From contig NC_063019.1 in assembly GCF_020509005.1 (NCBI RefSeq), forward strand, positions 2,542,001 through 2,606,000: a stretch of 64,000 nucleotides of DNA, read 5' to 3'. Made by a program: the position numbers and the translations under genes. Origin of the DNA: Fulvia fulva (lineage: Eukaryota > Ascomycota > Dothideomycetes > Mycosphaerellales > Mycosphaerellaceae). The notes beneath the pieces were generated by a model. That model was not told the DNA's origin, did not search any database, and saw nothing but the letters and a program-made list of their open reading frames with translations. Shown piece after piece: positions 47,195 to 58,809 of this stretch. Each line of letters starts with the position of its first letter. The stretch's first letter is position 1.

Positions 47195-50100
47195 TCCTAC
47201 TTAGGCTATATGGTCTACTATAATCCCTTTACGTAAGCTAGAGCTGCCTTACAAAGTTTTAGAACTACTAGCTATTAAGGGGCTTTATTAACCTTTTAGT
47301 AGCTATATCTTTTATATAGTAGTAGTCTACTACAATCTTCTTCTACTACTAGAGATGTCTAATATAGTTATATACAACATTAATATGCTTTGACCTTTTA
47401 TATATATAGGCATCTTTAATAAGTATTAAAGCGGCTTAGTTGTTACCTATAAGCTTAACTAGCCTTAGATCGTTAATAGTACCCTTGCTTACCCTTATAC
47501 TCGGCTAGAAAGAGCTCTTTCCTACTAGTTCTAGGCACCCCATTTCCCTAAGGACAGTAGTAAGAAATTGTGACTACTTTACGGCTACGTTTATAGCTAT
47601 GAACTTAGCTTCTATTATTGATATTATAATAGACTTTTGCTTCCTACTTATCTAGGACATAGGTGATCTATAAAGGAACTACACGTATCCTAGAATTGAG
47701 ACTCTATCCACTTTGTCTATAGCGTAGTTAGAGTCCGAGTATCCCTAGAGATTGCCCCCTCCCTTTCTATATATAAGACCTAGGTCTAGGTACGACCGTA
47801 GGTATCGGGAGAGCTTCTTTAAAGCCTTTATATACTACTACGAGGGATTAGTAACAAATGAGCTAATTCTTCTAAGGGGGAATGCTAAGTCTGGCCTTTT
47901 TATTGTCATTAGCTACATCTAGGTACTATTATAGCTCTAGTAATCCTGTTTGTTGCACCTCTTATCTATAGGTGCCGTAGGCACTAAATGCTCGTAGCTC
48001 TCTATAGGTAAGTAGGTTAGCGTAGCCTTCTCTCTAGCTATGTTTATCTTGGCTAAGTTAGCGTAGATATAGTGTCCTTAATTAAGCTTTAAAGTGCCTT
48101 TAGACCTGTCTCTTATAATCCTTATTCTAAGGATCTTCGTAGGTTTACTAAGATCTTTAATCTTAAACACTTTTCCAAGCTTAGCCTTAAACCACTAAAC
48201 ATCTAATAGCTTCGGAGCTATAATAGGTATGTTATCTATATAGGTAAGGACTATAAGGTCTCTATCCGTATAGATAAGTAGGTATAGATCTACCTAGGAC
48301 TAGGTAAATCTAATCTTCTCTAGCTTCGTAACACAGAGCTTGTTCTAGTCTCTAGCTGCTTGCTTAAGCCTATAAAGGCTTCGTAGGACCTTGAACACTA
48401 TGTTTAGAGGTGCTTCAACTCCTAGGGGTAGGATTATATAGATGTCTTTAAGAAGGCTACTTTAGGTAAAAGCATTATTTATATCTACTAGGTGCATCTC
48501 GAGATCTCTCTTATACACTACTACTATGAATACTCGGAGAGTATTATGTCTAATAGTAGGTATAAAGGTCTCTTTGAAGTCAACCCTATATTTCTATAAA
48601 AACCCTCTTATAACTAGTCTTGCCTTAAACTTCTTAATAGCTCTACTAATCATTCTTTTTATATCAAAGACCTACCTAGAAGTAATTAGATTCGTACCCT
48701 TTGCCGGTATAACTACTTCCTAGGTGTTGTTACTTACTAAGGCAATAAGTTCGTTCTTGATTGCCTCTCTCTATATATGTCCCTATTCGGGGTCTCCTAC
48801 GGCTACCTTATAGGACTTTAGGATTAGTACTTCCTACTAATAGGCTATAGCCTGCCTAATAGTAGCAAATATATGTTCTTCTACGTCGTTTAGAATCTCC
48901 TCTACCTAGCTTATTATAGGGTCTAGATGGAATATCTAGGCGATAAGAGCCTTATAGTGTTTAGCCTTATGCTCTTTAGAGTTATTATCTCCGTCCCCCC
49001 TTGACCTCTCATTGCCTATAACCTAAGGTAGCGCTAGGTGTTCGGATAGGTCGAACTAAACGACATCTTCTTTTTCTTTTATTAGAGTACCCTAATCTCT
49101 AAACTTCTACTATTCCCTAATGTCCTTTAGGGGAGGGGGAAGTTATATAAATAGCGGTTACTATAGTATTAATGACTTAGGTAGGTTCTGTATAGATCCA
49201 CCGTTATCGGCCTTCGACAGTATTAAAACCGCCTTGATATTTTCTCCTAGCCTTCGTAACGGTGTCTCTAATAATCCCCTATCGGAAAATTTCGCCCTAA
49301 AGGGCTTCCTCCTAATAGGATTGCGCTATAGCGCTCGACTCGGCTAGTTAGTAAAGGTAATACTAAGATCTATATCTCCCCCCTTCTTATTCTTAAACTA
49401 GTCGACGTGACTATACGCTTTTATTGCTTTTATGTCGGGATCCTAGAATAGCTATTATTTTGTAGTGTTTTCTAAGTAGCCTATAAACACGGCTTCTTTT
49501 CCTCGGTTTATTAACTTGTCTCTCCTTAAGCCTTGAGGTTAGGCTCTTAGGTCTATATAGACTATAGCTTTATATCCCTAGACGCGGAAATAGTCGACTA
49601 ACGGTACTTAGCTAGTAAAGGCTTCTTCTAGTAAAAGAGCAATACTATCAACAATCGGACTATTAGGCAGTCTGTTTCTGATCATAGTCTATACTTATAA
49701 AGCTTCTAGCTAGAATTCAACTAGTATACTAGAGTCTTTAAGTATAGCCCGGACTATGTTCTTAGAGGCTTGAATTGACCTTTCTATAGGTCCATTTTAA
49801 ACAGAGTTATAGGCATTAGTTGTGTCTATCTAAGTGCCAAACTCCTTCTCCTACTCTTTTAGTAAGGCGAGAATTTCCTTTGTACTATTACTACGGATCG
49901 TAGATAGAAAGTACCTTGACTACCGTTCTACCTAGACCTTCTAATCCCGTAGGGCTATAGGAGCGTCGCTCCTAGCCTTTAAAGGGATTACCCACTTCTT
50001 CCTAGAGAAGTTGTCTATAATCTTAAGCTAATATTTGTATCCTAGCCTAGAGACTACGCCCTAAAAAGGCCTATAGATGTCAATAGAGATGAGGGCCAGC

Positions 50101-52240
50101 CTCTCCCCTTTCCTCTCTATAGCAGGTCCTTTGAACTCCCTTATGTTTACAAGGGAGTAGACCTTGCAATTCTAGTGTTTAGAAGGAACAGGAATAGGAT
50201 CTTTCTTATTAGTAACTCTATATAGGTTTCTTAGTAGTCCCTTACTAAGGTATATATATCTTCTATACTATAGCTCCTACTGTTCTTCGGACTTAGTATT
50301 AGCTATAGCGGTACCGTCACGTTCTTAAGAGAGTATACTAGTATACTATAGCTTAAGAATTTCCGAGATCGAGTAGATAAACGGTACTCCTCCTCGAAGT
50401 TTAGTCTAGACAACGGGTTTACTAGACAAGGATTTTAGGGTGAAACTAGGTGGTTAGATAGCAAACTATTAGCTAAACTAATTCCACGAAACAAGACTAA
50501 CTCTAAGGCCAGGAACAAACAGGACATTTTCTAAGACAATTTGCTTTCTAGAAGGACCACCTATTACTACACTTCCTATATATATAGCTTTTAGATAGCC
50601 ACCCCTAACCTTGATCCACTTCCTCTTTTAAAGAGGCTTTAGTGTCCTAAATAGTGAATCTTAGTCAGTTATATGTGATGATGTACAAGAGTTAAGTAAC
50701 TACTCGGACGAGGGGTACTTACCTTTAGCTTCTATAGTAGAATAGACAACCTTATTAACATCATTATCTTCTAATAGTATCTTAGGGTCTAATACGTCTT
50801 CCTAGGTCGTATAGGCCCTTATAGGCTTACTAGAGGAGGCCTTTGGCTTGTAGCTCTCCTTTATCTACTTTGTAAGGTCCGTTATTACCGTAAGGACATT
50901 ACGAAGGTTTAGTAATAATGACCTCCTACGAGGTAGTAACGGTTGTCTCTTAGTAGGGTAGGTAACCCTAGCTAGTTTGTCCTTGTTCCTAACAGCCTAC
51001 TAAGCTATAGAAAGGTGTGGGCACTTGCTTATAAAATAGTCACTACCGTAGAGATAGTACGTAAGCTTGCCCTAGAAACCCTTCTTAGCGAATATAGCTA
51101 TCCCTTAATAAATTATTGATTCTTGCTTCTTCCTAAGAATTATAAGAATGTCTTGTAGTAAGAGATTTACCTAGGTATTAATTACATCGCGAATTGAGCT
51201 AAATAAGTCTAGTAGAGCTACTAAGAGTTGCTAGATCTTTCTGTCCTTAGTCTTGATGTCTTAGAACTAAGGCGAGATTAAAACAGCCCTCCTTACAATT
51301 GAGCTAAGCTCCTACTAGGCGTCATCTATTAACTAGTCCTCTATTATCACGAAATTAGTATATTGCTAAAGCAAACTTCTTCTAGTAGCGAGAAGTCTTC
51401 TCTTATATTTAGCTTTAGCCTATTCCTATAACTCCTTCGTATACCGGATCTCGTATATTATCTCTTAGTTATCTGTCGATAGACAGATATATATCTTATA
51501 CAGGGCCGTTATATTATACCGTCTGTACGATACCTTCCTTATCGCTTAATCTAAAGGAAGGGATGACTCCGATAATATAGAGAGTGTCGCTATAGATAGG
51601 GTTATAGCGGGAATGTCCGTAATAATGTCTTCGAGGACCTAGTTAACCTGCTTTAATACTAGGTATATTCTTATTAGCTTGAACTATGTTTCGTAGTTCT
51701 CTCTTATTAGAACAGGTACTACTCTCTTTCTTATAAACCTAGTCTCGTTCTCTATTTTTTTGTAAGTTAAGGGACAGGTTAGCTACCCTTAGGTAAAAGG
51801 ATATATTCGGTCGTACGCGATCGGATCGAAATGGGATAAAACGAACGCGAGGTTAATAGCGGAGAGGATGGCTATCCGCCGGGAAGAGGAGGAAAGTCGA
51901 AGGATCGTATTAGTACTAAGACACTATAGCGTAACTCTCTTAGTAGAGGAGGTTTCTAAGACACTACGGCTCTCTTAGAATAAACAGTTAGCCGATACGA
52001 ACGCGATGTCCGGAGAGCGACTCTTCTTAGTAAGCTCGCCTACTTATCTAAGGTATTAGTATAGGCTCCCTAACTCGGAGTCTAACAGTACCTTACTAGG
52101 CTCTTTTACGTCTTATATATACCTATAGCACGGCTATAGCTTCCTATATAATACGGGTACGGCCTCTAGTCTGCCTTCCTTTTGTTCTAAAGAGGAATAA
52201 CTCTAATACGACTTTGTCGAGGGTGAAACACCGAGTTACT
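47195..52240 (-). pseudogene. Copia-1 gag-pol, inactivated
   Basis: Minus strand from the right. Gag about 52230-50900, with a knuckle C-x-x-Y-G-S-D-Y-F-I-S-K-C-P near 51055-51015. ENVLFVPGLRVSLVS near 50540 starts the pre-integrase block. Integrase about 50150-49400 (KNIVRAIL and PNSPIV-type segments near 49770-49650). RT about 48720-48000 (VDINNAFTQSSL, QVDLYLLIYTDRDLIVLTYIDNI, the latter the Y-x-D-D block as YIDN). RNase H about 47760-47300 (YSDSDYAIDKVDRVS). Several stops and frame changes. Confidence 0.85.
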
Positions 52241-52257
52241 AACCCGGGCTTATAACC
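52241..52257 (-). other. Copia-1 primer-binding site
   Basis: aacccgggcttataacc directly beside the 5' LTR. Undoing one CA>TA change gives ...gggctcataacc, matching the anticodon arm of initiator tRNA-Met. Copia elements use an internal tRNA-iMet fragment as primer. Confidence 0.75.
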
Positions 52258-52491
52258 TATTAAATAGGTACGAGTTACGTAGTAGTAGAAGACGGCGGAT
52301 TATACGAAAGACGAAGAAGGACCTAATAGGATAGTATATATCTATATATAGTATAGTCGGTATTAGTATAGGTAGATACTAGGTGTCCGGATGTTTACTA
52401 GCCTATAGGCTAGTAAACCCTAGTCACGTGATCTAGTCATATGACACACCTACACCTATATACTTGTCCTACGGCCGATATGTTCTCAATA
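52258..52491 (-). repeat. Copia-1 5' LTR
   Basis: 234 bp, paired with 46960-47193. Confidence 0.88.
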
Positions 52492-52496
52492 TATAC

Positions 52497-52922
52497 TAAG
52501 ATAGTATATCTCGCTATACTATTCGCCTTTAAAGTAATCTTAGGCGTAACGGATTCTAGGAGATTAGCCGATAAGTCGTCGATAACCTAGAATACCTCCC
52601 GGCTTTCGAGATAGTCTCGTAGTATAACGAACTAGCGCTTCTAGTTCTTACGAGTAAGGGTAGGGCCGACCTTCTAGGGGCCCTCGTAACTCGTTAAGTC
52701 TTCTATAGCGAAGGTAGCCTTAGATATATAGTAAGCTCCTTACTTAACTATAGTAGTTAGAATAAGCTTAGACTCTCCGAGTCTATTAGTAGCGTTCCGT
52801 ATAGTAGACTCCCCGAGTCTATTAGTACGTTACCGTATAGATTCTAGGTATAGGGTATAATACCCTACGTCGTACTTCCTTAGTATATCGATATCCTATT
52901 AAGTAAACCCGGGCTTATAACC
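52497..52922 (-). pseudogene. Copia-2 gag N-terminus and primer-binding site
   Basis: Continuation of 45761-46954 after copia-1. The gag reads through with RIP stops (IEDLTSYEGPQKVGP near 52670, then LRDYLESREVF). At 52906-52922 the primer-binding site aacccgggcttataacc is identical to copia-1's. Confidence 0.7.
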
Positions 52923-53330
52923 TATTAAAAGGGTATAGTATATATATATACGGAAGTTAGGACATGTAATAGGGAAGGATAAAGAACTAATATAGTATAC
53001 GAAGGTATATAGTAGAATAGTATTTAGTACTAAAGGTGTCTCTACTATTAGTATAGAGACTACGTCTCTTATACCTATATAGAGGGGTCTTGCTCTAGTC
53101 CTATTTCTGTTTTACTACGCCTTATCGGTTTTACCTATATCTTATCCTACGACGATAGTTCCTCCGATAGTCTCGTACTAACTAGCTAAGCGACTTTAGG
53201 TCCTCTAAGTCACTCCTACTACTCGTACGGTGTCTCGGTAGTATTACTATACTATCATCTCGACTAAGTTAGTATATACTAAGTTAGTCTTAGTACCGTA
53301 CAATATGCCTACTAACCTATATTCGTAATA
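52923..53330 (-). repeat. Copia-2 5' LTR (about 408 bp)
   Basis: Follows the primer-binding site; starts tattaaaagg and ends attcgtaata (CA/TG ends RIP-altered). Not similar to the copia-1 LTR except for a few end bases. Its partner LTR is absent, so length is inferred. Confidence 0.55.
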
Positions 53331-53338
53331 GGGGGTAG

Positions 53339-53523
53339 TATTACCGTACCGGTATATATTTACTAAAACCTATAGGGACGTACCTAGACCCTACGCCCGC
53401 TAACTAATCCGACTAGCGGCTTAGCGCCCGTATATAACTCTCGCGCCCTCCGCGCCTCTCTAAGATAGAATATCTATTCGACTTTTACCTTACCCGACTA
53501 CGTACTTATACCTACTTATAACA
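53339..53523 (+). repeat. Solo gypsy-H-type LTR (185 bp)
   Basis: Same length and sequence family as the gypsy-H LTRs, no internal gypsy sequence on either side. No matching target-site duplication was found. Confidence 0.75.
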
Positions 53524-54084
53524 TTCTTAGCGTACGTAGCCTTAAGTTTTAATAATAGGCTATTACCTATATATACGCTTAGATCGCGATATACTTCCTT
53601 AGCTCGTACGCTAGAGTAAATAAGCTAATTCCTATATAATCGCGTATACCGTATTATAACTACCCCCCTATCTATAGTAGTAACTTTAGGCCCTCGGTAT
53701 TACTACTACTATAGTAAGGGTAAATTATATTAAGAATAGGATATAAATTACGTAGCTATAGAAGATAGGAATTATAGATTATATAAATAAAGAAGGACCT
53801 ATTAGGATAGCGTATATCTATATATAGTATCGCTAGTTAAAAGTATAGATATTTTAGGAGGGATAGCTATACTTAGGACTTGACTAGTAAGCTCTATATA
53901 AGGGCGCGCGTACCGTAGGGTCCGAATAAGAGAGTTATTATTCTACGAAGCTACGAAAGAGGAGCGAGCGCGAGGCGCGGCGAAATTATAACGTAAAGCT
54001 AAGCCGCGCTAACCCGATACGGAAGGTCCGCGGTTTACCCGGGCCGACGTAGCTATAGTAAGGGGTCGCGGGCTACCCGTAATA
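53524..54084. other. Degenerate LTR debris and 3' LTR of gypsy-K
   Basis: About 53775-53835 matches part of the copia-1 LTR (aagaaggacctattaggata ... tatagtatcgct). The right end, to 54084 (ccgtaata), has the same form as the gypsy-J LTR end. Together with the C-run it marks the gypsy-K 3' LTR, whose left end could not be set. No coding sequence seen. Confidence 0.5.
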
Positions 54085-57000
54085 GTACCCCCCCTCTTAA
54101 AACGCGTCTTAGTCCTCTAAGCGTTATCTATCTTATAGCTACTTACCCGTACTACTCTATAACCGTACTAAAGTCTAATTATCCTCTAATGCCTTATTAT
54201 CGTCTAGTAATACATCTATATCTAGTCTATCTATAACTAGCCTATCCGCGACCCGCTCCCTTCGAGAAATACTTAGGGGGACCTAATTAGATAGAGCTAC
54301 GAAGCCTATAGGCGTAGATAACTCCGGCCGGTTATAGTAAAAGTCTATAATAGCGGCGGCCGCGTATTTAAACATGTTCTTAGCCGGTTACTAGGTCTTA
54401 CTATCCTCCTTATTCTAATATCTAAGCTATTTACCTTAAACTAAGTGTCTACTTTACGCTTCTACCCCTTCTTTACTTTACCTACTCGCTTACGGGTATA
54501 TATATCTAAGATCTTCTCTACCTTATATATATATAGGTGTTACGACTATATTCGCGACTATATCGGCTTTAGTAGTATCGGGCTCGATAGTTATTAGCGG
54601 TAGTAGTACTAGATACTAACCTTCGAGTAGTAGGAAGTCGGGATGATCGGCTCGCTAAAGTAAGGAGGCATAAAAGTAGTTATCGAGTCCTACTATAGCG
54701 TCCGATAATCTTAGTTTATATAAGAGCTTAGCTAGTATAACTTCTATAATCTAGTACGGGCTAGCGTATCTTCTATCGAGCTTCTTAGATAGTCGAGTCG
54801 TACGGATGTTCTTAGTACTTAGGTATACCTAGTCGCCTACTTTATAGTCTAGCGGGATACTTCGGTAGCGGTTTACTACTTTAGCTTAGAGAGCTTATAA
54901 TATCTATATATTTTCTTAAAGGTGCTTATAAAGGTCGTAAATTTAGCGTCCGAAGGCTTTAGCCGATTACGTATCTAGTCGCTAGAGAGTAGTTAGTCCT
55001 CCCTCTTTTCTAGCGCTTAGGTTTACGCGTGTTAAGAACATATAGGCCGTAGGACAAGCATATAGGTGTGGGTATGTCATGTGACTAGATCACGTGATTA
55101 GGGTTTACTAGCCTATAGGCTAGCAAACATCCGGACACCTAGCATCTACCTACACTAACACTAGCGATACTATATATAGATACACGCTATCCTATTAGGT
55201 CCTTCTTCGTCTTTTGTGTGATCCGCCGTCTTCTACTACTACGTAACTCGTACCTATTTAACAATACGCTCTATAAACTTAGGGTTATAGCCTAAAGTAG
55301 CGTAGAATAGCGACATACTAGTAGTTTTAGAAAGGTAGTTAGTAATCGCAAACTGAGCTAGACAAAGCTATTCTACCTAGTGATCTTATGCCTTATTAGT
55401 AAATATGCGGAGATACTATTCTATTACTTAGTTAGTACGGTCCGACTGTCTATTAGTTTCTAGGTAGTATAAAGAACTTAGCTTACGACTTATACGAAGT
55501 ATCTTATTAAGTATCTTCTAGAAGGTAGTAACCTATTATTTGCCGCGGTCTAAAGTAATAGTATTAGGAAATCCGCGTCGGGAGACTATATACTTAAGGA
55601 AAAGTCTTACCGTATTCTATATAGTTATTACTCCGATCGGAGTTAGCTCGACTTCCTTCGTTAGCCTATCTATTACGGTTATAATGTTGTTATAGGTTAT
55701 ACTATTAAGGGTACTATTAGAAAGTCCGACTACGAAGTCTACCGTAATATACCTCTAAGGTCGGTCCGGTACTAAAAGTAGGTATAATAATCTAGGTGGC
55801 TAGGAGTATAGAGATTTCGTCGTACGGTATATACGGCAATTCGCGGTATATCTACGTACTAATCTTACTAAGCTAGGCCAATAGAATTCTCGTGCTACGA
55901 GTTTATAGGTTCGAGCTCGTCCTAGATATCCTACTACTAGAGCGTTATAATTTATTCTAATAAGCCGAGTCCGTAGGGCCTAGTTATTAAGTACCTATAG
56001 GCTCTAACTATCGTACTAATTTCGTATATATAACATATTACTATCTACCTTATAGTACGTAGGGTGTATCTTCGCCTTCTATAAGAGTAGAGGGATAGTA
56101 TCATCTTTCCGTAGTATCTTAATTACCGCCTTAAGTTCTTAGTCTAGGGCGTAAGTAGTCGTTATACGGTACTCGAGTTTAGCTTCGACTTCGGCTTTAT
56201 TCGTAGTCTATACTTCCTAAGCTAGTACTAGCTATGTTTATAGTACCTGTTCTAGTTCTAGAATAAACTCGATTGCACTAGGATTTAGGGGAGTCGTCTC
56301 TTCTTCTTCGGGCGTATCTTTAATAGTAGCTCGTGTGAGTCGATCTTAAGGAATCGCTCTAGCGGAAGTAATATCTAATACTAGTACTAATTTCTCGGAT
56401 CGTCCACCCCCTACGGAAGGTCCTAGCTACGTCTCGTTAGGCTGTCTAGCTTCGTTCCTTATATACCTAGGCGGTATATAATCTAGAAGTTGAATTGTAA
56501 TAGAAATTCTGCCTATCGCGCTTATCGGCGATTTAGCTACTTCGTAGTTATAAAATATTCGAGGTTCTTATAGTCTATAAACACTTTGACTAGATCGCCG
56601 TCCTCGTCTACTTTATAAGTAAGCTCCGGGCGCTACTCTTCGAATACTTTAATAATCGCGAGGAGTTCCTTATTATAGATCTCGTAATTATACTCCTAGG
56701 GGCTCAGCTTCTTCGAATAGAAAGCTATAGGATGTAATACTCCCTACTCGTCGTATTATAAGAGCACACCTATATTAATAAAGTCTAAGGAGTTAGTCTC
56801 GACGACGGTCTACCTACCCGGTATATAGTATACTAGTATACCCGCCTTACTAAACGCTACTTTTAACGCCTCGAATACCCTCTATAATTATTAGTCTAGT
56901 TAATTCTACGGTTCTTATAATTGCTAGGCCTATCTAACTTCATTAGGTTAGTTAATAGGGATGTAATACGAGAGAAGGCCTCGATAAACCTACGGTAGAA

Positions 57001-58134
57001 GTTCGCAAATCCTAGGAAGGCTTAGACATCCTTAAGATTAGTTAGTACTTTCTAGGTCTATATACATTCTAATTTCTCCGGGTCTATCTCGATGCCCTAG
57101 GGTATAATAATAAGGCCTAGATATTTTATACGTTCCTAGTAGAACTCGGACTTATCGATATTAATAGTAAGCCCGGTATCTCGTAGCTTAATTAATACCT
57201 TTCGTACGTATTCGACGTGTTCCTCTAGAGTATCGCTAAAGATAAGGACGTTATCTAGATATACTAATATAAAGTTATCTAGATGTTCCTATAGAACCTT
57301 ATTAATATATAACTAAAAGGTTACGGGTCCGTTATAGAGGCCGAACGGTAATACGAGGTATTCGTATATACCGTAGCGTATTACGAAAGCTATTAGCTAC
57401 TCGTGCCCTTCCGCGAGACGTAAATTATTAAAGGCTACTACAATATCTAGTTTCGTAAAGTACTTCTTTCTATATATACGGTTAAGCGTTTGCTATATTA
57501 ATAGAATAGGATAGCGATTCTTAATAGTAATAGCGTTTAGCCTACGGTAGTTAATATATACTCGTAGCCCTCCTCTAGGCTTTCTTACTACTAATACTAG
57601 TACCGGTAACTAGCTTATTTTCTAACCGGCCTTACGTACCTTACTTTCTAAAGTCTATTCGAGTAACTATTTCTTAATAGCTTTATTCTCCTTCTCGGCT
57701 AGTCCGTATAGCTTTCGATATAGCGGTTCTTAAGGTCTACCGGGTTTAATATAAATCTCGTAGTCGATACCTAGTCGGTAAGGTAGGAGTCCCTCGTAGT
57801 CCTTTACTAAGGAAGTATCTATAATGTCGTAGTATATAGGCGGGAGCTTCTCTTTAGGATTATAGTTAAACTGCTTATTTAAGAACTGATCTAGGTTATT
57901 AGCTACTATCGCGCTTAGTTTAAGGCTATTATCGTTATTGTCGTCATCCTCGCGCCCCGTAGGTATAATATAGAAGTACTCGGCCCTAGGCCGGTACGCG
58001 TATATCTCCTATACGCGCTTCGAGGCTTCCTAGTAATCCACCTCTTTATTTACCTCTAGAGCGGACATATTCAGCTCCGCCCCTCCGGCTATAAATCCTA
58101 TTAATTCGCTAGTAAAGGGCTTTGGTCTATATTT
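54085..58134 (-). pseudogene. Gypsy-K pol: RT, RNase H, integrase, chromodomain
   Basis: Minus strand from 58134: RT about 57620-56950 with FILVYLDNVLIFSDT near 57285-57235 and KYLGLIIIPQGIEID; RNase H about 56800-56480 (NYEIYNKELLAIIKVFEE); integrase about 56000-54750, interrupted by the solo LTR at 55030-55264; chromodomain-like C-terminus near 54420-54280 (AAAAIIDFYYNRPELSTP). Polypurine tract at 54085-54095. RIP-inactivated. Confidence 0.8.
55030..55264 (+). repeat. Solo LTR of copia-1 type (235 bp), less RIP-mutated
   Basis: Begins TGTTAAGAAC and ends TATTTAACA with intact TG/CA ends. Reverse orientation to copia-1. Many CA/TG remain, so it is a younger insertion than its gypsy-K host. 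The flanking 5-mers (acgcg/atacg) do not match as a duplication. Confidence 0.85.
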
Positions 58135-58141
58135 CGTTCTA
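58135..58141. repeat. Target-site duplication of LINE-B
   Basis: cgttcta at 58135-58141 and 62390-62396. Confidence 0.7.
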
Positions 58142-58790
58142 GGCTATATAGAAGCGTCGAACTAATAAAGATATACTCCTTGTTAATCGTCTAGATAGTA
58201 AATACGGAACAAGTAAACCTTGTCCTAGATAAAGGACTATACTAGAACTACGAACGTCTTAATACGGAAATCTACTAGAGTAGTCATAGAGTACTCTAAT
58301 GCTTTAACTACTAATAGTACGGACATATCGCCCCGAAATGTACGGAGAAGACCCCGAAGTACCTATACTACGTAGGCCTATACTAGGGAAAGCAATGCCT
58401 ACGAGAAGAAGTAAGGTACGTATACTATAGCCGGTAACACCCGGCGTACTAGAGCTAATGCCTAACCTAAATCGCCGTGAAAGGGAAGGCTAACTAAGCA
58501 CGAATAACGACCCTAGCGAGGTACCCTACCCCGTAGTAAGGTAGCGCTTAATATAAAGGCTTTAAGGCGGTAAAAAGAAAGAGAACAGAGGAGGTAATAA
58601 GGGGCACCCTACCGAGTACGTACCCGCCGCTAGGACGGCTAAGGGGGCTAAATAGGGTAGTAAACGAGATAGGACAGATACGGATTTTTAGAACACCCCT
58701 ACCGGCCGAAGGCCTACTAACCTAAGAGGAAGATACAATAACTATAGGTACTACCTAAGCCCGGAGCACCCCTATAGACATTATCCTAGC
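58142..58790 (+). pseudogene. LINE-B ORF1, C-terminal fragment
   Basis: Contains a knuckle near 58297-58340 (C-F-N-Y-x-x-Y-G-H-I-A-P-K-C) and the basic tail after it. Upstream half absent by truncation. Aligns with the end of LINE-A ORF1. Confidence 0.7.
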
Positions 58791-58809
58791 TAGCCCGTAA
58801 TAGTAGTAT

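Larger units (their letters stand above)
46960..52491 (-). mobile_element. Full-length copia-1 LTR retrotransposon
   Basis: 5.5 kb, minus orientation, two 234 bp LTRs (46960-47193 and 52258-52491) and a 5 bp duplication, tatac. Internal order from the right: primer-binding site, gag, protease/pre-integrase, integrase, RT, RNase H, as in Ty1/copia. RIP is heavy but incomplete; the left LTR and right LTR differ at several bases. It is inserted in copia-2. Confidence 0.9.

Noticed and set aside
53339..53523. Gypsy-H-type LTR here as the true partner of 13960-14144
   Set aside because: 45571-45755 has the matching ccggg duplication and is joined to gypsy-H internal sequence; this copy has neither.
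55030..55264. Promoter or operator (cacgtgat, agcctataggct palindromes) in gypsy-K
   Set aside because: The whole stretch is a copia-1-type solo LTR; the palindromes are LTR content.
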